Both the position numbers and the translations under genes were made by a program. Shown one piece after another: positions 24,981 through 34,002 of a stretch of 64,000 bases of DNA. The notes beneath the pieces are model-generated. The model searched no databases. It was not told the DNA's origin and saw nothing but the letters and a program-made list of their open reading frames with translations. Numbering within the stretch: the stretch's first letter is position 1; each line of letters opens with the position of its first letter. Location of the stretch: positions 44,167 through 108,166 of the forward strand of contig JAOTXX010000004.1 of assembly GCA_029862185.1 (NCBI GenBank), read 5' to 3'. Origin of the DNA: Myxococcales bacterium. GTDB lineage: Bacteria > Myxococcota_A > Polyangia > Polyangiales > Houyiibacteriaceae.

Positions 24981-26360
24981 GTGCAGGAAGCAGTGGAGCC
25001 CCGTTTACCGGCCGCCGCAGGCAGTCGGCGTCCGGCCGTCAACACAACGGAAACGGCGCGCGAGTTTGGGGGGACGTTCGGGGCCGCCTTCATCATGACG
25101 CTCTCGCACGCCCTGATGCTCTACCTATGGATCGCATGGCGCTTCTACGACGGCGCGGTGTTCTATCCGGCCTCACTCGCGGATCTGGGCCCGTTCTTCG
25201 GACGGATTTGGGAGCAGATCGTGACCTACGCCTCACCGACTTGGAGCACGTTCGCGATCTACGGGACGTTCCTGGTCGTCGAAGGATTGATGGCGGCCTA
25301 CTTGCCGGGCTTGGAGATCAAGGGGCTGCCGATCCCGTCGCGGAACGGCAAACGGTTGGTCTACCGCTGCAACGGGATCACCGCCTGGTACCTCACGCTG
25401 ATCGGAGTCGCGACTCTGCACTTCAGCGGAGTCTTCCCTCTGGAGACGATCTACGAGCAGTTCGGCGCATTCATGATCACGGCGATGATCAGTGCGAACA
25501 TCGTCGCGATCCTCGTGTACTTCGGAGCCAAGGCGACCGGCAACGCGGAGCGGATGTCGGGGAGCTTCCTCTACGACTTCTTCATGGGAGCGTGGCTCAA
25601 TCCGAGGATCGGCCCACTGGACCTCAAAATGTGGGCGGAGGTCCGGGTCTCCTGGGTGACCCTATTCTTGCTGACGACCAGCGGCGCCGCGCACCAATAC
25701 GCGACGTACGGCACGGTGAGCACGCCGATGGTCTTCATGGTGGTGGCCCATTTTCTCTACACCAACGCCTGCATGAAGGGCGAGGAGTGCATCCCGACGA
25801 CCTGGGACATCTTCTACGAGAAGTGGGGTTGGATGCTCGTTTTCTGGAATCTCGCCGGGGTGCCGTTCGTATACTGTTTCAACTCGATGTACATCGCATC
25901 CCGACCGCCGTTCGAGCACTCGGTTCCGTTTACCGTCTTGTGTTTCGTGCTGCTGTTCAGTGCGTACTACGTCTGGGACACGGCACAGAGCCAGCGAAAC
26001 CGCTTCCGCATGCAACTCAACGGTTCGTATGTGAAGCGCAGGGCGTTCCCACAGCTGCCCTGGGGCACTCTGCACAATCCGCGCTACTTGGATACCGACG
26101 CCGGGTCGAAGCTGCTCGTCGATGGCTGGTGGCGGTACGCCCGAAAGATCCACTACACCGCGGACATTCTAATGGCCTTGTCATGGGGTCTGATCTGCGG
26201 GTTTGATCACTTCCTGCCGTATCTCTACGTGACGTTTTTCGTGGTGATGATTCTGCACCGCGCGGGACGGGACATCAGTCGGTGCAAGAAGAAGTACGGT
26301 GCCGACTGGGATCGATACTGTGAAGAAGTCCCATATCTATTCATTCCGTACGTGTTCTGA
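24981..26360 (+). CDS. Sterol reductase family protein (ERG4/ERG24/DHCR7-like)
   Basis: 459 aa, about nine membrane spans. The C-terminal signature of sterol C-14/C-24(28)/delta-7 reductases is clear: LLVDGWWRYARKIHYTADIL, the region before LYVTFFVVMILHRAGRD, then CKKKYGADWDRYCEEVPYLF. These enzymes use NADPH to reduce sterol double bonds. Rare in bacteria but expected in sterol-making myxobacteria. GTG start with AGGAGG five bases upstream. Followed 35 bases later by a lipoprotein gene. Which double bond it reduces cannot be told from sequence. Confidence 0.85.
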   Translation: MQEAVEPRLPAAAGSRRPAVNTTETAREFGGTFGAAFIMTLSHALMLYLWIAWRFYDGAVFYPASLADLGPFFGRIWEQIVTYASPTWSTFAIYGTFLVVEGLMAAYLPGLEIKGLPIPSRNGKRLVYRCNGITAWYLTLIGVATLHFSGVFPLETIYEQFGAFMITAMISANIVAILVYFGAKATGNAERMSGSFLYDFFMGAWLNPRIGPLDLKMWAEVRVSWVTLFLLTTSGAAHQYATYGTVSTPMVFMVVAHFLYTNACMKGEECIPTTWDIFYEKWGWMLVFWNLAGVPFVYCFNSMYIASRPPFEHSVPFTVLCFVLLFSAYYVWDTAQSQRNRFRMQLNGSYVKRRAFPQLPWGTLHNPRYLDTDAGSKLLVDGWWRYARKIHYTADILMALSWGLICGFDHFLPYLYVTFFVVMILHRAGRDISRCKKKYGADWDRYCEEVPYLFIPYVF

Positions 26361-26395
26361 ATGATTCACACGAACCAGCGAAGGAGATTGGAACA

Positions 26396-27028
26396 ATGTT
26401 GAACAGATTCAGAGCACGGAGCCTTTTCACCGCAGTCGTTGGGTCGACCTTCGCATTGGCATTCGTTTTCGCGGGTTGTAGCTCGAGTGGAGGCGGCGTG
26501 GGCGGCGCCTTGTCGCGCGTGCTAGGGCAGGCATTTGCACCCGAAACCGATGGCGACCAGAAGAACACGGTTCCGCTGGCCGACGGTACCGTCGTTTTGC
26601 TCCAGTACGACGAAGAGGGGAACCTAGAGAGTGCAATGGTAGGTACGACCGACGCCGCGGGTAACTTCGTCGTCGACGTTCAAGCGCAGGCCGTCGTGGC
26701 GGTCGTCGTCCAGGGAACGACGAACGATGGCGCCGTGGAAATCTCGGGTTTGTACAACCCGGACCAGCCGACAATCGAAAAGGACCTCGACCCTGCCACC
26801 TCGATCGCCTGTATCGCGGGCCTCTCGGCAGTCGGAGATGACTCGATCACCGAGGAGCAACTCGACGAAGCGCGCGTGCAGAACCTGGAGGACGCTGCTG
26901 CCGCGTATCTCGTGGCCAATCCCGATTTCGACTTCTACAATCAGGCAGAGGTAGATGCTGCCGTGGCGGCGGTTCGCAGCGCGACCAACGATGGCGCGAA
27001 CCCCGCGGCTCCGGGCGCGTTCACATGA
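26396..27028 (+). CDS. Hypothetical lipoprotein
   Basis: 210 aa with a lipoprotein signal (FALAFVFAGC) and a Ser/Gly linker. The mature part has a beta-rich segment (GTVVLLQYDEEGNL, AMVGTTDAAGNFVVDVQA) resembling carboxypeptidase-regulatory-like or Ig-like modules, then an acidic alanine-rich helical end. GAAGGAG lies before the ATG. No function is recognised; it may be co-transcribed with the sterol reductase. Confidence 0.75.
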   Translation: MLNRFRARSLFTAVVGSTFALAFVFAGCSSSGGGVGGALSRVLGQAFAPETDGDQKNTVPLADGTVVLLQYDEEGNLESAMVGTTDAAGNFVVDVQAQAVVAVVVQGTTNDGAVEISGLYNPDQPTIEKDLDPATSIACIAGLSAVGDDSITEEQLDEARVQNLEDAAAAYLVANPDFDFYNQAEVDAAVAAVRSATNDGANPAAPGAFT

Positions 27029-27039
27029 TCAACAAGCCT

Positions 27040-27696
27040 CTAAAATAGGTACGCGAGGTTGAGCTGCAGCTGGTGGTAACTGGTTCGGTAGGAAGTCTTG
27101 GTGGCGCTGTTGAGGCTGATCGAGTAGTTGAAGTCGAAATTGAACATCGCCAGGTCGAAGTTCACTCCGACTCGTCCGATCGCCTGGTAGATCGCAAAGT
27201 CCACCTCCTTGGGCTTCAACTTGACGGTGATTTCTTCCCCTCCAAATTCTGGGGCGGCGGTGAGCGTCGCAATGATCTTCGTGTTGAAGTGGTTCACGTA
27301 GGACGCGTATAGGAACAACTTGAAGATCGAGTTCTTGTAAGGGATGTAGCCCATGGTAAGAGGCAACTCGAACGAGTTGACCTGGCCGACCGCAGTGAAG
27401 GGAACGCCGAATTCGTTGACGTCCTGAAACCCGTAGGCCCATCGGTTGAAGGAAAACAGAATCTCGACGAACGCTTGCCGGCGTCGGATGCGCGGACCAA
27501 AGCCTATTTGCCATCCTAGGAATGTGTCGCGTATGCGACCCGTTTCGAGCATGGAGACGAAGGTGGTCGCGCTCGCCCCGGCGAAGAGCTTGATGTCCAT
27601 CTTCGGCTGTTGGGCGCTGCTCTGAGAAGGCGATGCAAGAACGAGAACCGGGGCCAAGAGGAACAATGCTATGAGCCAAGGCTTGTCCATCATCAT
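27040..27696 (-). CDS. Outer-membrane beta-barrel-like protein
   Basis: 218 aa with a signal peptide (MMMDKPWLIALFLLAPVLVL, cleaved after SSAQQ). The mature part has alternating hydrophobic/polar strands with aromatic girdles (LFAGASATTFVSML, FLGWQIGFGPRIRRRQ, FNFDFNYSISLNS) and ends in a C-terminal aromatic (LQLNLAYLF), the barrel-insertion signature. The start overlaps the sulfatase stop (ATGA, 27693-27696), so the two are translationally coupled. It may be a porin or lipid-exposed protein working with the sulfatase; no precise family recognised. Confidence 0.75.
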   Translation of the reverse strand: MMMDKPWLIALFLLAPVLVLASPSQSSAQQPKMDIKLFAGASATTFVSMLETGRIRDTFLGWQIGFGPRIRRRQAFVEILFSFNRWAYGFQDVNEFGVPFTAVGQVNSFELPLTMGYIPYKNSIFKLFLYASYVNHFNTKIIATLTAAPEFGGEEITVKLKPKEVDFAIYQAIGRVGVNFDLAMFNFDFNYSISLNSATKTSYRTSYHQLQLNLAYLF

Positions 27697-29312
27697 GCCG
27701 GAAAGAGGTATTCCTTGCCGTCGAGGACGAAACGCTTGTCCATGATTCGCGGCCAGAGTGGCTTCTTGTGGAGCTCGTTCTTCTGCCACTGCTCGTGTTC
27801 CTCGTGGAGCTTCTCGTAGAGCTCGGGCATCTGCTCTTTGAGGTTGATCTGCTCCGACTTGTCGGTTTCGAGGTTGTAAAGCTCGGCCCAGCCGTCACGG
27901 GTGCTCAAGATGAGCTTGTACTTGCCGTCGCGAATCGCCCAGATGTGATCGGCGCGCCAGAACAGTTGCTCATGCGGGGCGCCGTTGTCCGTACCTCGGA
28001 GGTACGGCATTAAATCGACGCCATCGTAAGGGCGGTCGCTCGGAAGGACACCACCTGCGGCCGCGACCGAGGTGGCGAAAATGTCGGTCGATGAAACGGG
28101 GTTTTGATATCGCAATCCCTCGGGAATCTGGCCTTTCCACTTCATCATGAACGGGACGTTGATCCCGCCTTCGAACTGCGTGAGCTTCCCTCCCTTGAGC
28201 GGACCGTTGTCCGTCGCGTGCGTGTACGAAGCGCCGCCATTGTCGCTCAGAAGGAAAATGAGCGTGTCGTCCTCGATGCCGGTGTCGATGATGGTCTGAT
28301 GCACCTCCCCGATCGCGTCGTCGAGGGCGGAAATCATGGAGTAGTAGACGCGCTTGTTGTCGTCTTCGACGTAGGCGTACTGGCAGTAGTAGTCGACGGG
28401 AGCTTGGAAAGGGACGTGCGGCGCGCTGAACGCGGCGTAGAGGAAGAACGGCTCGTCCTTGTGCTCTCGAATGAAGGCCTTCATTCGATCTCGAAATGCG
28501 AACGTGAGGTACTGCTCTTCGCGAACCTCTTTCCCGTTGTCGAGGATCACAGCCTCTTCACGGCGGCCCATGTTCCACTGGTGCTGCGCGCTGAACGAAT
28601 CGTGCTCGTGATTGATGATGCCCGCCCAATTGCGCTCCGGCGTGTAAAGCGAGAACGCGCCGTTGAAGCCGAACTGGTAATCGAAGCCACGCGCCAGGGG
28701 AACCTGTTTGCGCGAGACGCCAAGGTGCCACTTTCCGACGATGCCCGTCGAATAGCCATACTTCTTGAGGATACTGGCGAGCGTGATCTCGGTCGGTGGA
28801 ACACCCTGCTTGTGCGCTTGCCACTCCGCTGGGAACGACGGCTTGGCTTTGACGACGAACTCCCCGGTGTCGACGATCCAGCGGCCGGAGATGTACTCGA
28901 CCCAGTTGGTCGGGTAGTGCTCCATGACCTGGGTTTCGAAGCCGTACCGATTTTGAACCCGGCCGGTCATGATGCCCGCGCGTGAGGGCGCACAGGTCGG
29001 AGCGGTGACGTAGCCTTCCTGGAAGATCACGCCTTCGGCGCCGATCCGGTCGATGTTGGGCGTCGCGATGTGTTCTGCGCCGTATGCGGAGACTTCGTAC
29101 TTGCCCAAGTCGTCGGCGAGTAAGACGACGATATTGGGCTGGCGCTTTGGCTTGGAGATGGCGATGGGGGCTTCCATGTAGGCCGACTTGCCCGATCGCA
29201 TGGTTTTGTCGGTCTTGATCCGCCACTTCGCCCGGGTGATCGAGCAACTCACCAACAAGATCGCGAGGCCCAGCAGGAGCATCGACTCGAGCAATCGCTT
29301 CTTCCCCAACAT
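27693..29312 (-). CDS. Sulfatase (arylsulfatase-type), lipoprotein
   Basis: 539 aa from ATG 29312. Lipobox LLVSC with Cys23, metal-site Asp pair at 67-68 (VLLADDLG), and the formylglycine motif CAPSR with Cys107, so it belongs to the type I sulfatases that need Cys-to-formylglycine conversion. Later active-site parts (VGKWHLGVS, FLLSDNGGAS) are present. Hydrolyses sulfate esters at the cell surface or in the periplasm. An upstream TTG (29357) would add a non-signal tail, so ATG 29312 is preferred. No maturase gene is in the window. Confidence 0.92.
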   Translation of the reverse strand: MLGKKRLLESMLLLGLAILLVSCSITRAKWRIKTDKTMRSGKSAYMEAPIAISKPKRQPNIVVLLADDLGKYEVSAYGAEHIATPNIDRIGAEGVIFQEGYVTAPTCAPSRAGIMTGRVQNRYGFETQVMEHYPTNWVEYISGRWIVDTGEFVVKAKPSFPAEWQAHKQGVPPTEITLASILKKYGYSTGIVGKWHLGVSRKQVPLARGFDYQFGFNGAFSLYTPERNWAGIINHEHDSFSAQHQWNMGRREEAVILDNGKEVREEQYLTFAFRDRMKAFIREHKDEPFFLYAAFSAPHVPFQAPVDYYCQYAYVEDDNKRVYYSMISALDDAIGEVHQTIIDTGIEDDTLIFLLSDNGGASYTHATDNGPLKGGKLTQFEGGINVPFMMKWKGQIPEGLRYQNPVSSTDIFATSVAAAGGVLPSDRPYDGVDLMPYLRGTDNGAPHEQLFWRADHIWAIRDGKYKLILSTRDGWAELYNLETDKSEQINLKEQMPELYEKLHEEHEQWQKNELHKKPLWPRIMDKRFVLDGKEYLFPA

Positions 29313-29387
29313 CCCGACTCGGGGCAATTCGTATAGGGAACCCGTAGAACCTGGCAAAAAAGACGCACGAGCAGGCTATGCGGTGAC

Positions 29388-30416
29388 CTAGGCGTCGGTG
29401 AAGATCTTGAAATCGCGGAGCTTCTTGATGAGCTGCGCCCGCGTTTGCACACCAAGCTTCCGCATCGCGGAGCGCATCAGGGTCGACACCCGCCCTTTGG
29501 AGAGCCCGAGCTGATAGGCGATGAGCTTGTTGGTCTGTCCGGTGATCGCGTAGGCCACCACTTGGTGCTCCCGATCCGTGAGTCCCCGCGGATCGATCAC
29601 GGTTGGTGCGTTCGGGAGTCCGAGCACGAATCGTCGCCCATCGGAATCGAACCAATCGACCGTAGACCAGCGGCCACGGACCAGGGCCGTCCAGAGCTCC
29701 AAGGCCTTTCCGGGATCCTTTTCCCGCATTCGGCCGCGAGCTTGGTCGACCCGAAGGGCGGCATCGCGAAGAGCAGCGCGGGCGTCTTTCGATTTGGCTG
29801 GCCCCTCTGCGCCGACGATCCGAAAGCCGTTTGGATCGATCAGAGCTTCTGCGCCGCGCGGAAGGTCGGTCTCAGGTTTCAGCCCCGAGTCGGTCAGCGC
29901 GCGCCTCAGTCGGTATCCGGCTCCAAGATGCGCAGCAAGCATCTGGAACTGGTCGCGCACCTTCTCGCTCAGCGTCGTCACCTTCGGAAGCGGCGCAATG
30001 AGATAGACGCCATGCCCGTTCGGATCGAAGCTCGACATTCCAAGACCGTCTCTTGCGAAGTCGAACTGCCGCATGACGAAACGGAAAGCTTCGAGCTGAT
30101 CACCTGCCGCTTCACTCAGCGTCTTCGGAATGGTCGGACGACTCAACGCCCACAGGACGTCGGGCGGCGTTTCCCTCTCGGCACGACGGACCCGTTCGGC
30201 CAGATCTTCCAAGCCGGAAATTGCATGCACGCGATCGACGACGAGAGGCCCGCTTTGGGGCGGTCGGGTGCACGTCAGGGCGAAGACGCCGAGCCCATAA
30301 TCGAGCACCGGAGTGCCGGCTGCGAGCAAAGCGGGCAACCAGTCATCGTCGTTGCACTCGAGACTGTAAGCCGCCTCCGCGAAATCGATGAGCGCGGAGC
30401 TGATCGGTTCCATCAA
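29388..30416 (-). CDS. LuxR-type (GerE) transcriptional regulator
   Basis: 342 aa. About 260 N-terminal residues form an unrecognised sensor-like region. The C-terminal helix-turn-helix (about 278-335) is clear: LTDREHQVVAYAITGQTNKL, AYQLGLSKGRVSTLMRSAM, RKLGVQTRAQL. It may control the adjacent sulfatase/OMP pair or the acyl-CoA dehydratase genes on the same strand. Confidence 0.85.
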   Translation of the reverse strand: MMEPISSALIDFAEAAYSLECNDDDWLPALLAAGTPVLDYGLGVFALTCTRPPQSGPLVVDRVHAISGLEDLAERVRRAERETPPDVLWALSRPTIPKTLSEAAGDQLEAFRFVMRQFDFARDGLGMSSFDPNGHGVYLIAPLPKVTTLSEKVRDQFQMLAAHLGAGYRLRRALTDSGLKPETDLPRGAEALIDPNGFRIVGAEGPAKSKDARAALRDAALRVDQARGRMREKDPGKALELWTALVRGRWSTVDWFDSDGRRFVLGLPNAPTVIDPRGLTDREHQVVAYAITGQTNKLIAYQLGLSKGRVSTLMRSAMRKLGVQTRAQLIKKLRDFKIFTDA

Positions 30417-30496
30417 CGGTACAAAGCGTCAGAATCGACCCTGAGTCCATACGTAATTCTTCACCTGGGCTCTGAAGCGCCGATTCCAATGCCTGC

Positions 30497-31264
30497 TCAA
30501 ATGCCCAAAAGGGCGGCCCCGTAGGCGCCCATCAGCTGGGGCTCCCCTGGAAGGATGACATCCTCGACGGTCGCTTCGGCGATCATCTCGCGGACCGCTT
30601 CATTTTTCGCAACGCCACCCGAAAGCATGAGAGGCGCGACGATGCCGACGTTTCGAACCATCGAAACGACCCGACCGACCAAGGAGCGGTGCAGGCCGCG
30701 AAGGATCGAGTCGGGCTCCGCGCCGCGGGCGATCAAGGAAATGATCTCGGACTCGGCGAAAACAGTGCATGTGGAGCTGATCGGCTCTTCTTGAGCGGTG
30801 GAAAGCGCTCGGGCACCGAGCTCCGGAACTGGAACGCCGAGGCGCGCTGCGGTGTACTCCAAGAATCGACCCGTCCCGGCGGCGCACTTGTCGTTCATCA
30901 TGAAGTCGACCGGTCGCCCGTCGCCGCCGATCTGGATGACTTTGCTGTCCTGTCCGCCGATGTCGATCAGAGTGCCTGCGCAACCGAGGTCGCGAAAGAC
31001 GCCTCTCGCGTGACAGGTGATTTCAGTCAAGTTTCGTGTGGCATCCTTGATCAACTTGCGCCCGTATCCGGTGGCGATCGTCCGAACGCTCGAATTGGCG
31101 CCGTGCTCCGCGCGAATCGCATCCAGCATCCTTTGGACTTGTAGCTCGACGCGTGGCTCGGTCGGCTCGAGCAGAGAGCTGATGATGGTGCCATCCTGAT
31201 CGACCGCAACCAGCTTGCAGGTGGTCGAGCCAGCATCAATGCCTATCGCAGCGACTCGGCTCAC
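30497..31264 (-). CDS. Acyl-CoA dehydratase activase (BadF/HgdC family)
   Basis: 255 aa ASKHA-fold ATPase: GIDAGSTTCKLVAVD phosphate loop, DIGGQDSKVI, then the two cysteines holding the intersubunit 4Fe-4S cluster (NDKCAAGTG and SSTCTVF). It injects high-energy electrons into the partner dehydratase with ATP hydrolysis. A single activase beside two larger subunits matches the 2-hydroxyacyl-CoA dehydratase (HgdAB/C) pattern rather than four-subunit benzoyl-CoA reductase. Its start overlaps the upstream stop (GTGA). Confidence 0.9.
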   Translation of the reverse strand: MSRVAAIGIDAGSTTCKLVAVDQDGTIISSLLEPTEPRVELQVQRMLDAIRAEHGANSSVRTIATGYGRKLIKDATRNLTEITCHARGVFRDLGCAGTLIDIGGQDSKVIQIGGDGRPVDFMMNDKCAAGTGRFLEYTAARLGVPVPELGARALSTAQEEPISSTCTVFAESEIISLIARGAEPDSILRGLHRSLVGRVVSMVRNVGIVAPLMLSGGVAKNEAVREMIAEATVEDVILPGEPQLMGAYGAALLGI

Positions 31265-32619
31265 CCGCGCGGCTCCATCATTTCAATGAAGGCTTCGAGC
31301 CGATTGCTGCCTTGCTCATCCGAGTAGTCGCGTGGATCGTTGTGATCGGCTTCGAGCAGCAGCGCAGGGATGCCAAGCGTCTTGACGAGTCGATCGCGCT
31401 GATCGATCTGCCCGAGTGAATAGGGTTTGCAGGAACGATCCGAGTGGAGAATGACCCCGTCGAGTTGAAACTCGTCGACCATTCGTCTCATCGAGGCGAG
31501 CTTATGACCCGTGGAGCGGTTCAGGATCGGATGCAGATACACGCGGGCCATGGAATCGAGCGGCTGCGACGGATCGATCATCGGCGCGAGCTCGCCCCAG
31601 GCGAAGGTGTAAGTCGATGCGACGACGTTGACGCCCCGTTCGGCGAGCCACTTGGAGAAGTCCCCGATTTTGAACCAGATGGGGAGGTTGTCCCAGAGCA
31701 CTCGGTAGCGCTCTTCCTTGATGGCGCCGATGCCACGCTCGATTCGCTCGTCGAGCTCGGCGATCAGGCGCTCGTAATAGGCGACGGTCACCGCCTCACC
31801 TCGCATGTCGACGATCGGTCCCATGTGAATGAAACCGTCGAATGCGGTCATCGGCGCCGGCCGGTGCTGTGAGCGGTTGAGAACTTCGAGCCAGAGCTCT
31901 GCACCTCGTCGTGCGTTGGTCATGACGTCTCGAAAGCGTGTCTCGTCGAGCGACTTGCCCGCGATCTCCTCGGCGACGCAAATCATGTCCTCGATCTGGC
32001 GCTTCACATATGCGACCTCGTGATCGTGCGCCTCTTGATAGAGGAACGGGGTGTCGATCAAGACGAGCGGGCACTCGAAGTAGTCCGCCAAAACGCGGTA
32101 CCAGTGCAGGACGGTTTGGCAGATGTTGGTGCAGCAGACGAGCACGTCCGGGCGAGGCAAACGACCGGCAGGCGTCTTGCCGGAAATCATCGCGCCGATG
32201 TCGGTGCGCGCATAAGAGCAGATGTCGCGCGACCAGCCAGCATGCTCGGCTTCTTCTGCGATGCCTTGTGCTTTGCGGCGCACTCCGCACAAGGCGGCGT
32301 GGTTCTCGGGATAGACCAAGAAGTAGCCCAAGGCCTGAAGTGGCTCGGTCGGCGCCCCACTCGTCACCCAAGCGACCTTACGAACCCCTGCAGCGTACCG
32401 GCCTTCTAGATAGTGGCGGCTCATGATTTCCTTCATGTGCGCGACCGAGCGAAGGGGCGGGTTTAGCGGGCTATTCGGCCGTGGACGTCTTCTGGCGAGC
32501 TTCCACTGGTCGCGCCAACGCTGCACACGAAGCGTTGTCTTGCCCAAGACTTCGTAGTTGACGAAGTGCTCGAGCCGGCTCGATTCGACGTAGTGCGGCA
32601 GAGCTTCCGACCTGGTCAT
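31261..32619 (-). CDS. 2-hydroxyacyl-CoA dehydratase / benzoyl-CoA reductase-type subunit
   Basis: 452 aa of the HgdA/BcrB-like family. Cysteines in VLVCCTNICQTVLHWYRVLA are the expected cluster ligands; DGVILHSDRSCKPYSLGQID is the conserved C-terminal part. With the 361-aa partner it forms the 4Fe-4S dehydratase that removes water from a 2-hydroxyacyl-CoA, or reduces a related substrate, by a ketyl-radical route. Overlaps both neighbours by 4 bases (ATGA and GTGA), so the three genes are tightly coupled. Confidence 0.88.
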   Translation of the reverse strand: MTRSEALPHYVESSRLEHFVNYEVLGKTTLRVQRWRDQWKLARRRPRPNSPLNPPLRSVAHMKEIMSRHYLEGRYAAGVRKVAWVTSGAPTEPLQALGYFLVYPENHAALCGVRRKAQGIAEEAEHAGWSRDICSYARTDIGAMISGKTPAGRLPRPDVLVCCTNICQTVLHWYRVLADYFECPLVLIDTPFLYQEAHDHEVAYVKRQIEDMICVAEEIAGKSLDETRFRDVMTNARRGAELWLEVLNRSQHRPAPMTAFDGFIHMGPIVDMRGEAVTVAYYERLIAELDERIERGIGAIKEERYRVLWDNLPIWFKIGDFSKWLAERGVNVVASTYTFAWGELAPMIDPSQPLDSMARVYLHPILNRSTGHKLASMRRMVDEFQLDGVILHSDRSCKPYSLGQIDQRDRLVKTLGIPALLLEADHNDPRDYSDEQGSNRLEAFIEMMEPRG

Positions 32620-33701
32620 GAGAGGGTCTCCACGAAGGCTTCGATGCGCGACAGGGTTTGGTACGGAAGGCGGTCCCCCATCTCGAACTCGACGTGCAGG
32701 ACGGGAAACCCGGCTGCGTTCAGGTGCTTGCGCAGTAGCGGAACGTCAAAGAGCTCCGGCTCGCAGAACTTGGGGTCGTAGATGAGGAGCCCGCGTGCAC
32801 CAAGAGCGCGCATACGCGTTTGGAGCGTGTCGACGCGGACTTGAATGGGCGTACCGCAAGTCGGATCGGCGGGAGACGTCAAGAGCCGATTGGCGGCTCG
32901 CTCCAACGGATCGGCTTCCGCCGATGCGGAATAGACCCGTCGAAAACCGCAAGCGAGATCGTCGCCGGCGACGTAGGCCCCCATGGCTTCGATCTGGTCG
33001 AACAGAGCCGGCTCGGCCACGATGCCCGATATCATGAGTCCGACCCCGCGCTGGGGCGCCTCACCTTCGGGCAGGGCAGCCGCCTGGTCGCAGAACTGCT
33101 CTGCGGTGAGATACTCGCGAGAACGGACGACGGTGTAGAAGTCCCGGTCGGAGATCGCGAGCCGTGCCCGACGCCGGTACAGGTCGGCCAGAGCCGCATC
33201 GGCAGCGTCTTCCGCCTCGAATGCCTCGTCCCAATCGTCCCGGCAGGGCTCGTGGCCGCTGACCTCGACGAGTGTCCGGGCAAGACGTCCGAGCTCACGT
33301 CGCAAGAACTCGTGGTCGGAGCTGCGCCGCCCCCGCGGGAGATAGAGCGTGAGAACGCGTTGATCCGGCTGAAGAAAGTCGCCGAGCACCGAGCCCATGC
33401 CCTGCAAGGCGTCACAGGTGTGCGGAACCAAAATAGCTTTCGTCGCATCGAGACCACCCGAACGAATGAACGACATCGCTTTGACGACGATGTCACAGGT
33501 GTACGCTTGAAAGTGCCGGCTCCCCTCGTGCCGCTCGACATGAGGCGGCCCCCAGATCTCCATCGGGTGAAGCTGATGCGCTCGCAACATCGCGCGCGGA
33601 TAGTGAATCGGCATCACGGCAACGAGGGCACGCCCCAGCGAGCGAACGTGATCGACGACCTCCAGTCGACTGGGGAGCGATAGCGTCGCAGCTTCAGACA
33701 C
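32616..33701 (-). CDS. 2-hydroxyacyl-CoA dehydratase / benzoyl-CoA reductase-type subunit
   Basis: 361 aa of the HgdB/BcrC-like family. Conserved cysteines occur in FQAYTCDIV, ILVPHTCDALQGMGS and the C-terminal IYDPKFCEPELFD, consistent with 4Fe-4S binding. It is first in the module with the 452-aa partner and the activase. Such enzymes are oxygen sensitive, which is notable in a window that also carries a Rieske oxygenase. Confidence 0.88.
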   Translation of the reverse strand: MSEAATLSLPSRLEVVDHVRSLGRALVAVMPIHYPRAMLRAHQLHPMEIWGPPHVERHEGSRHFQAYTCDIVVKAMSFIRSGGLDATKAILVPHTCDALQGMGSVLGDFLQPDQRVLTLYLPRGRRSSDHEFLRRELGRLARTLVEVSGHEPCRDDWDEAFEAEDAADAALADLYRRRARLAISDRDFYTVVRSREYLTAEQFCDQAAALPEGEAPQRGVGLMISGIVAEPALFDQIEAMGAYVAGDDLACGFRRVYSASAEADPLERAANRLLTSPADPTCGTPIQVRVDTLQTRMRALGARGLLIYDPKFCEPELFDVPLLRKHLNAAGFPVLHVEFEMGDRLPYQTLSRIEAFVETLS

Positions 33702-34002
33702 GTGAGAGAGTGTGCCTCAAGTCCCCGCATCCCGTCGACCCAAGCCAGACGGTCGCTGACGCGTAGCCCCGTGGCGACGAAGTCGCGCTACGGGGTGGCA
33801 CTGGCACCTGGGGACCAGGGTCGGAATCAAAACGAGGAGAAACTGGGATGCGAGGCCGGCAGGACCGTAAACACGGACTGAATTGCGCGTCTCGAGGCGC
33901 AAATGTTTCGCTTTCAGCGGGGGAAAGCACGGGTGTACATTCTTTTTTCGGCGCCCCGCTCCGCCACCCGTCGGCGGTTAACCGGGCGCGGGAAGGAAAG
34001 CC
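33702..34002. other. Divergent intergenic region with palindromes
   Basis: 301 bp between the dehydratase operon (minus) and the ThDP-enzyme operon (plus). Contains a REP-like palindrome cluster (33761-33822) and a second dyad TTGCGC-N8-GCGCAA (33883-33902) that could be an operator. No ORF is credible and no clear promoter hexamers are seen. Confidence 0.5.
33761..33822. repeat. REP-like palindromic cluster
   Basis: CGTAGC (33762-33767) pairs GCTACG around an inner GCGAC-GAA-GTCGC hairpin; CCCCGT and ACGGGG give an alternative pairing. It continues into CCTGG-GGA-CCAGG. The two alternative folds share bases, as in switch-like or REP elements. Only one copy is found in the window. Confidence 0.5.

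Noticed and set aside
30497..33701. Class I benzoyl-CoA reductase assignment
   Set aside because: That enzyme has two activase-type subunits; only one is present, so 2-hydroxyacyl-CoA dehydratase type fits better, though the substrate stays open.
33702..34002. CRISPR-like repeats
   Set aside because: Only single-copy palindromes are present; no regular repeat-spacer array or cas gene exists in the window.
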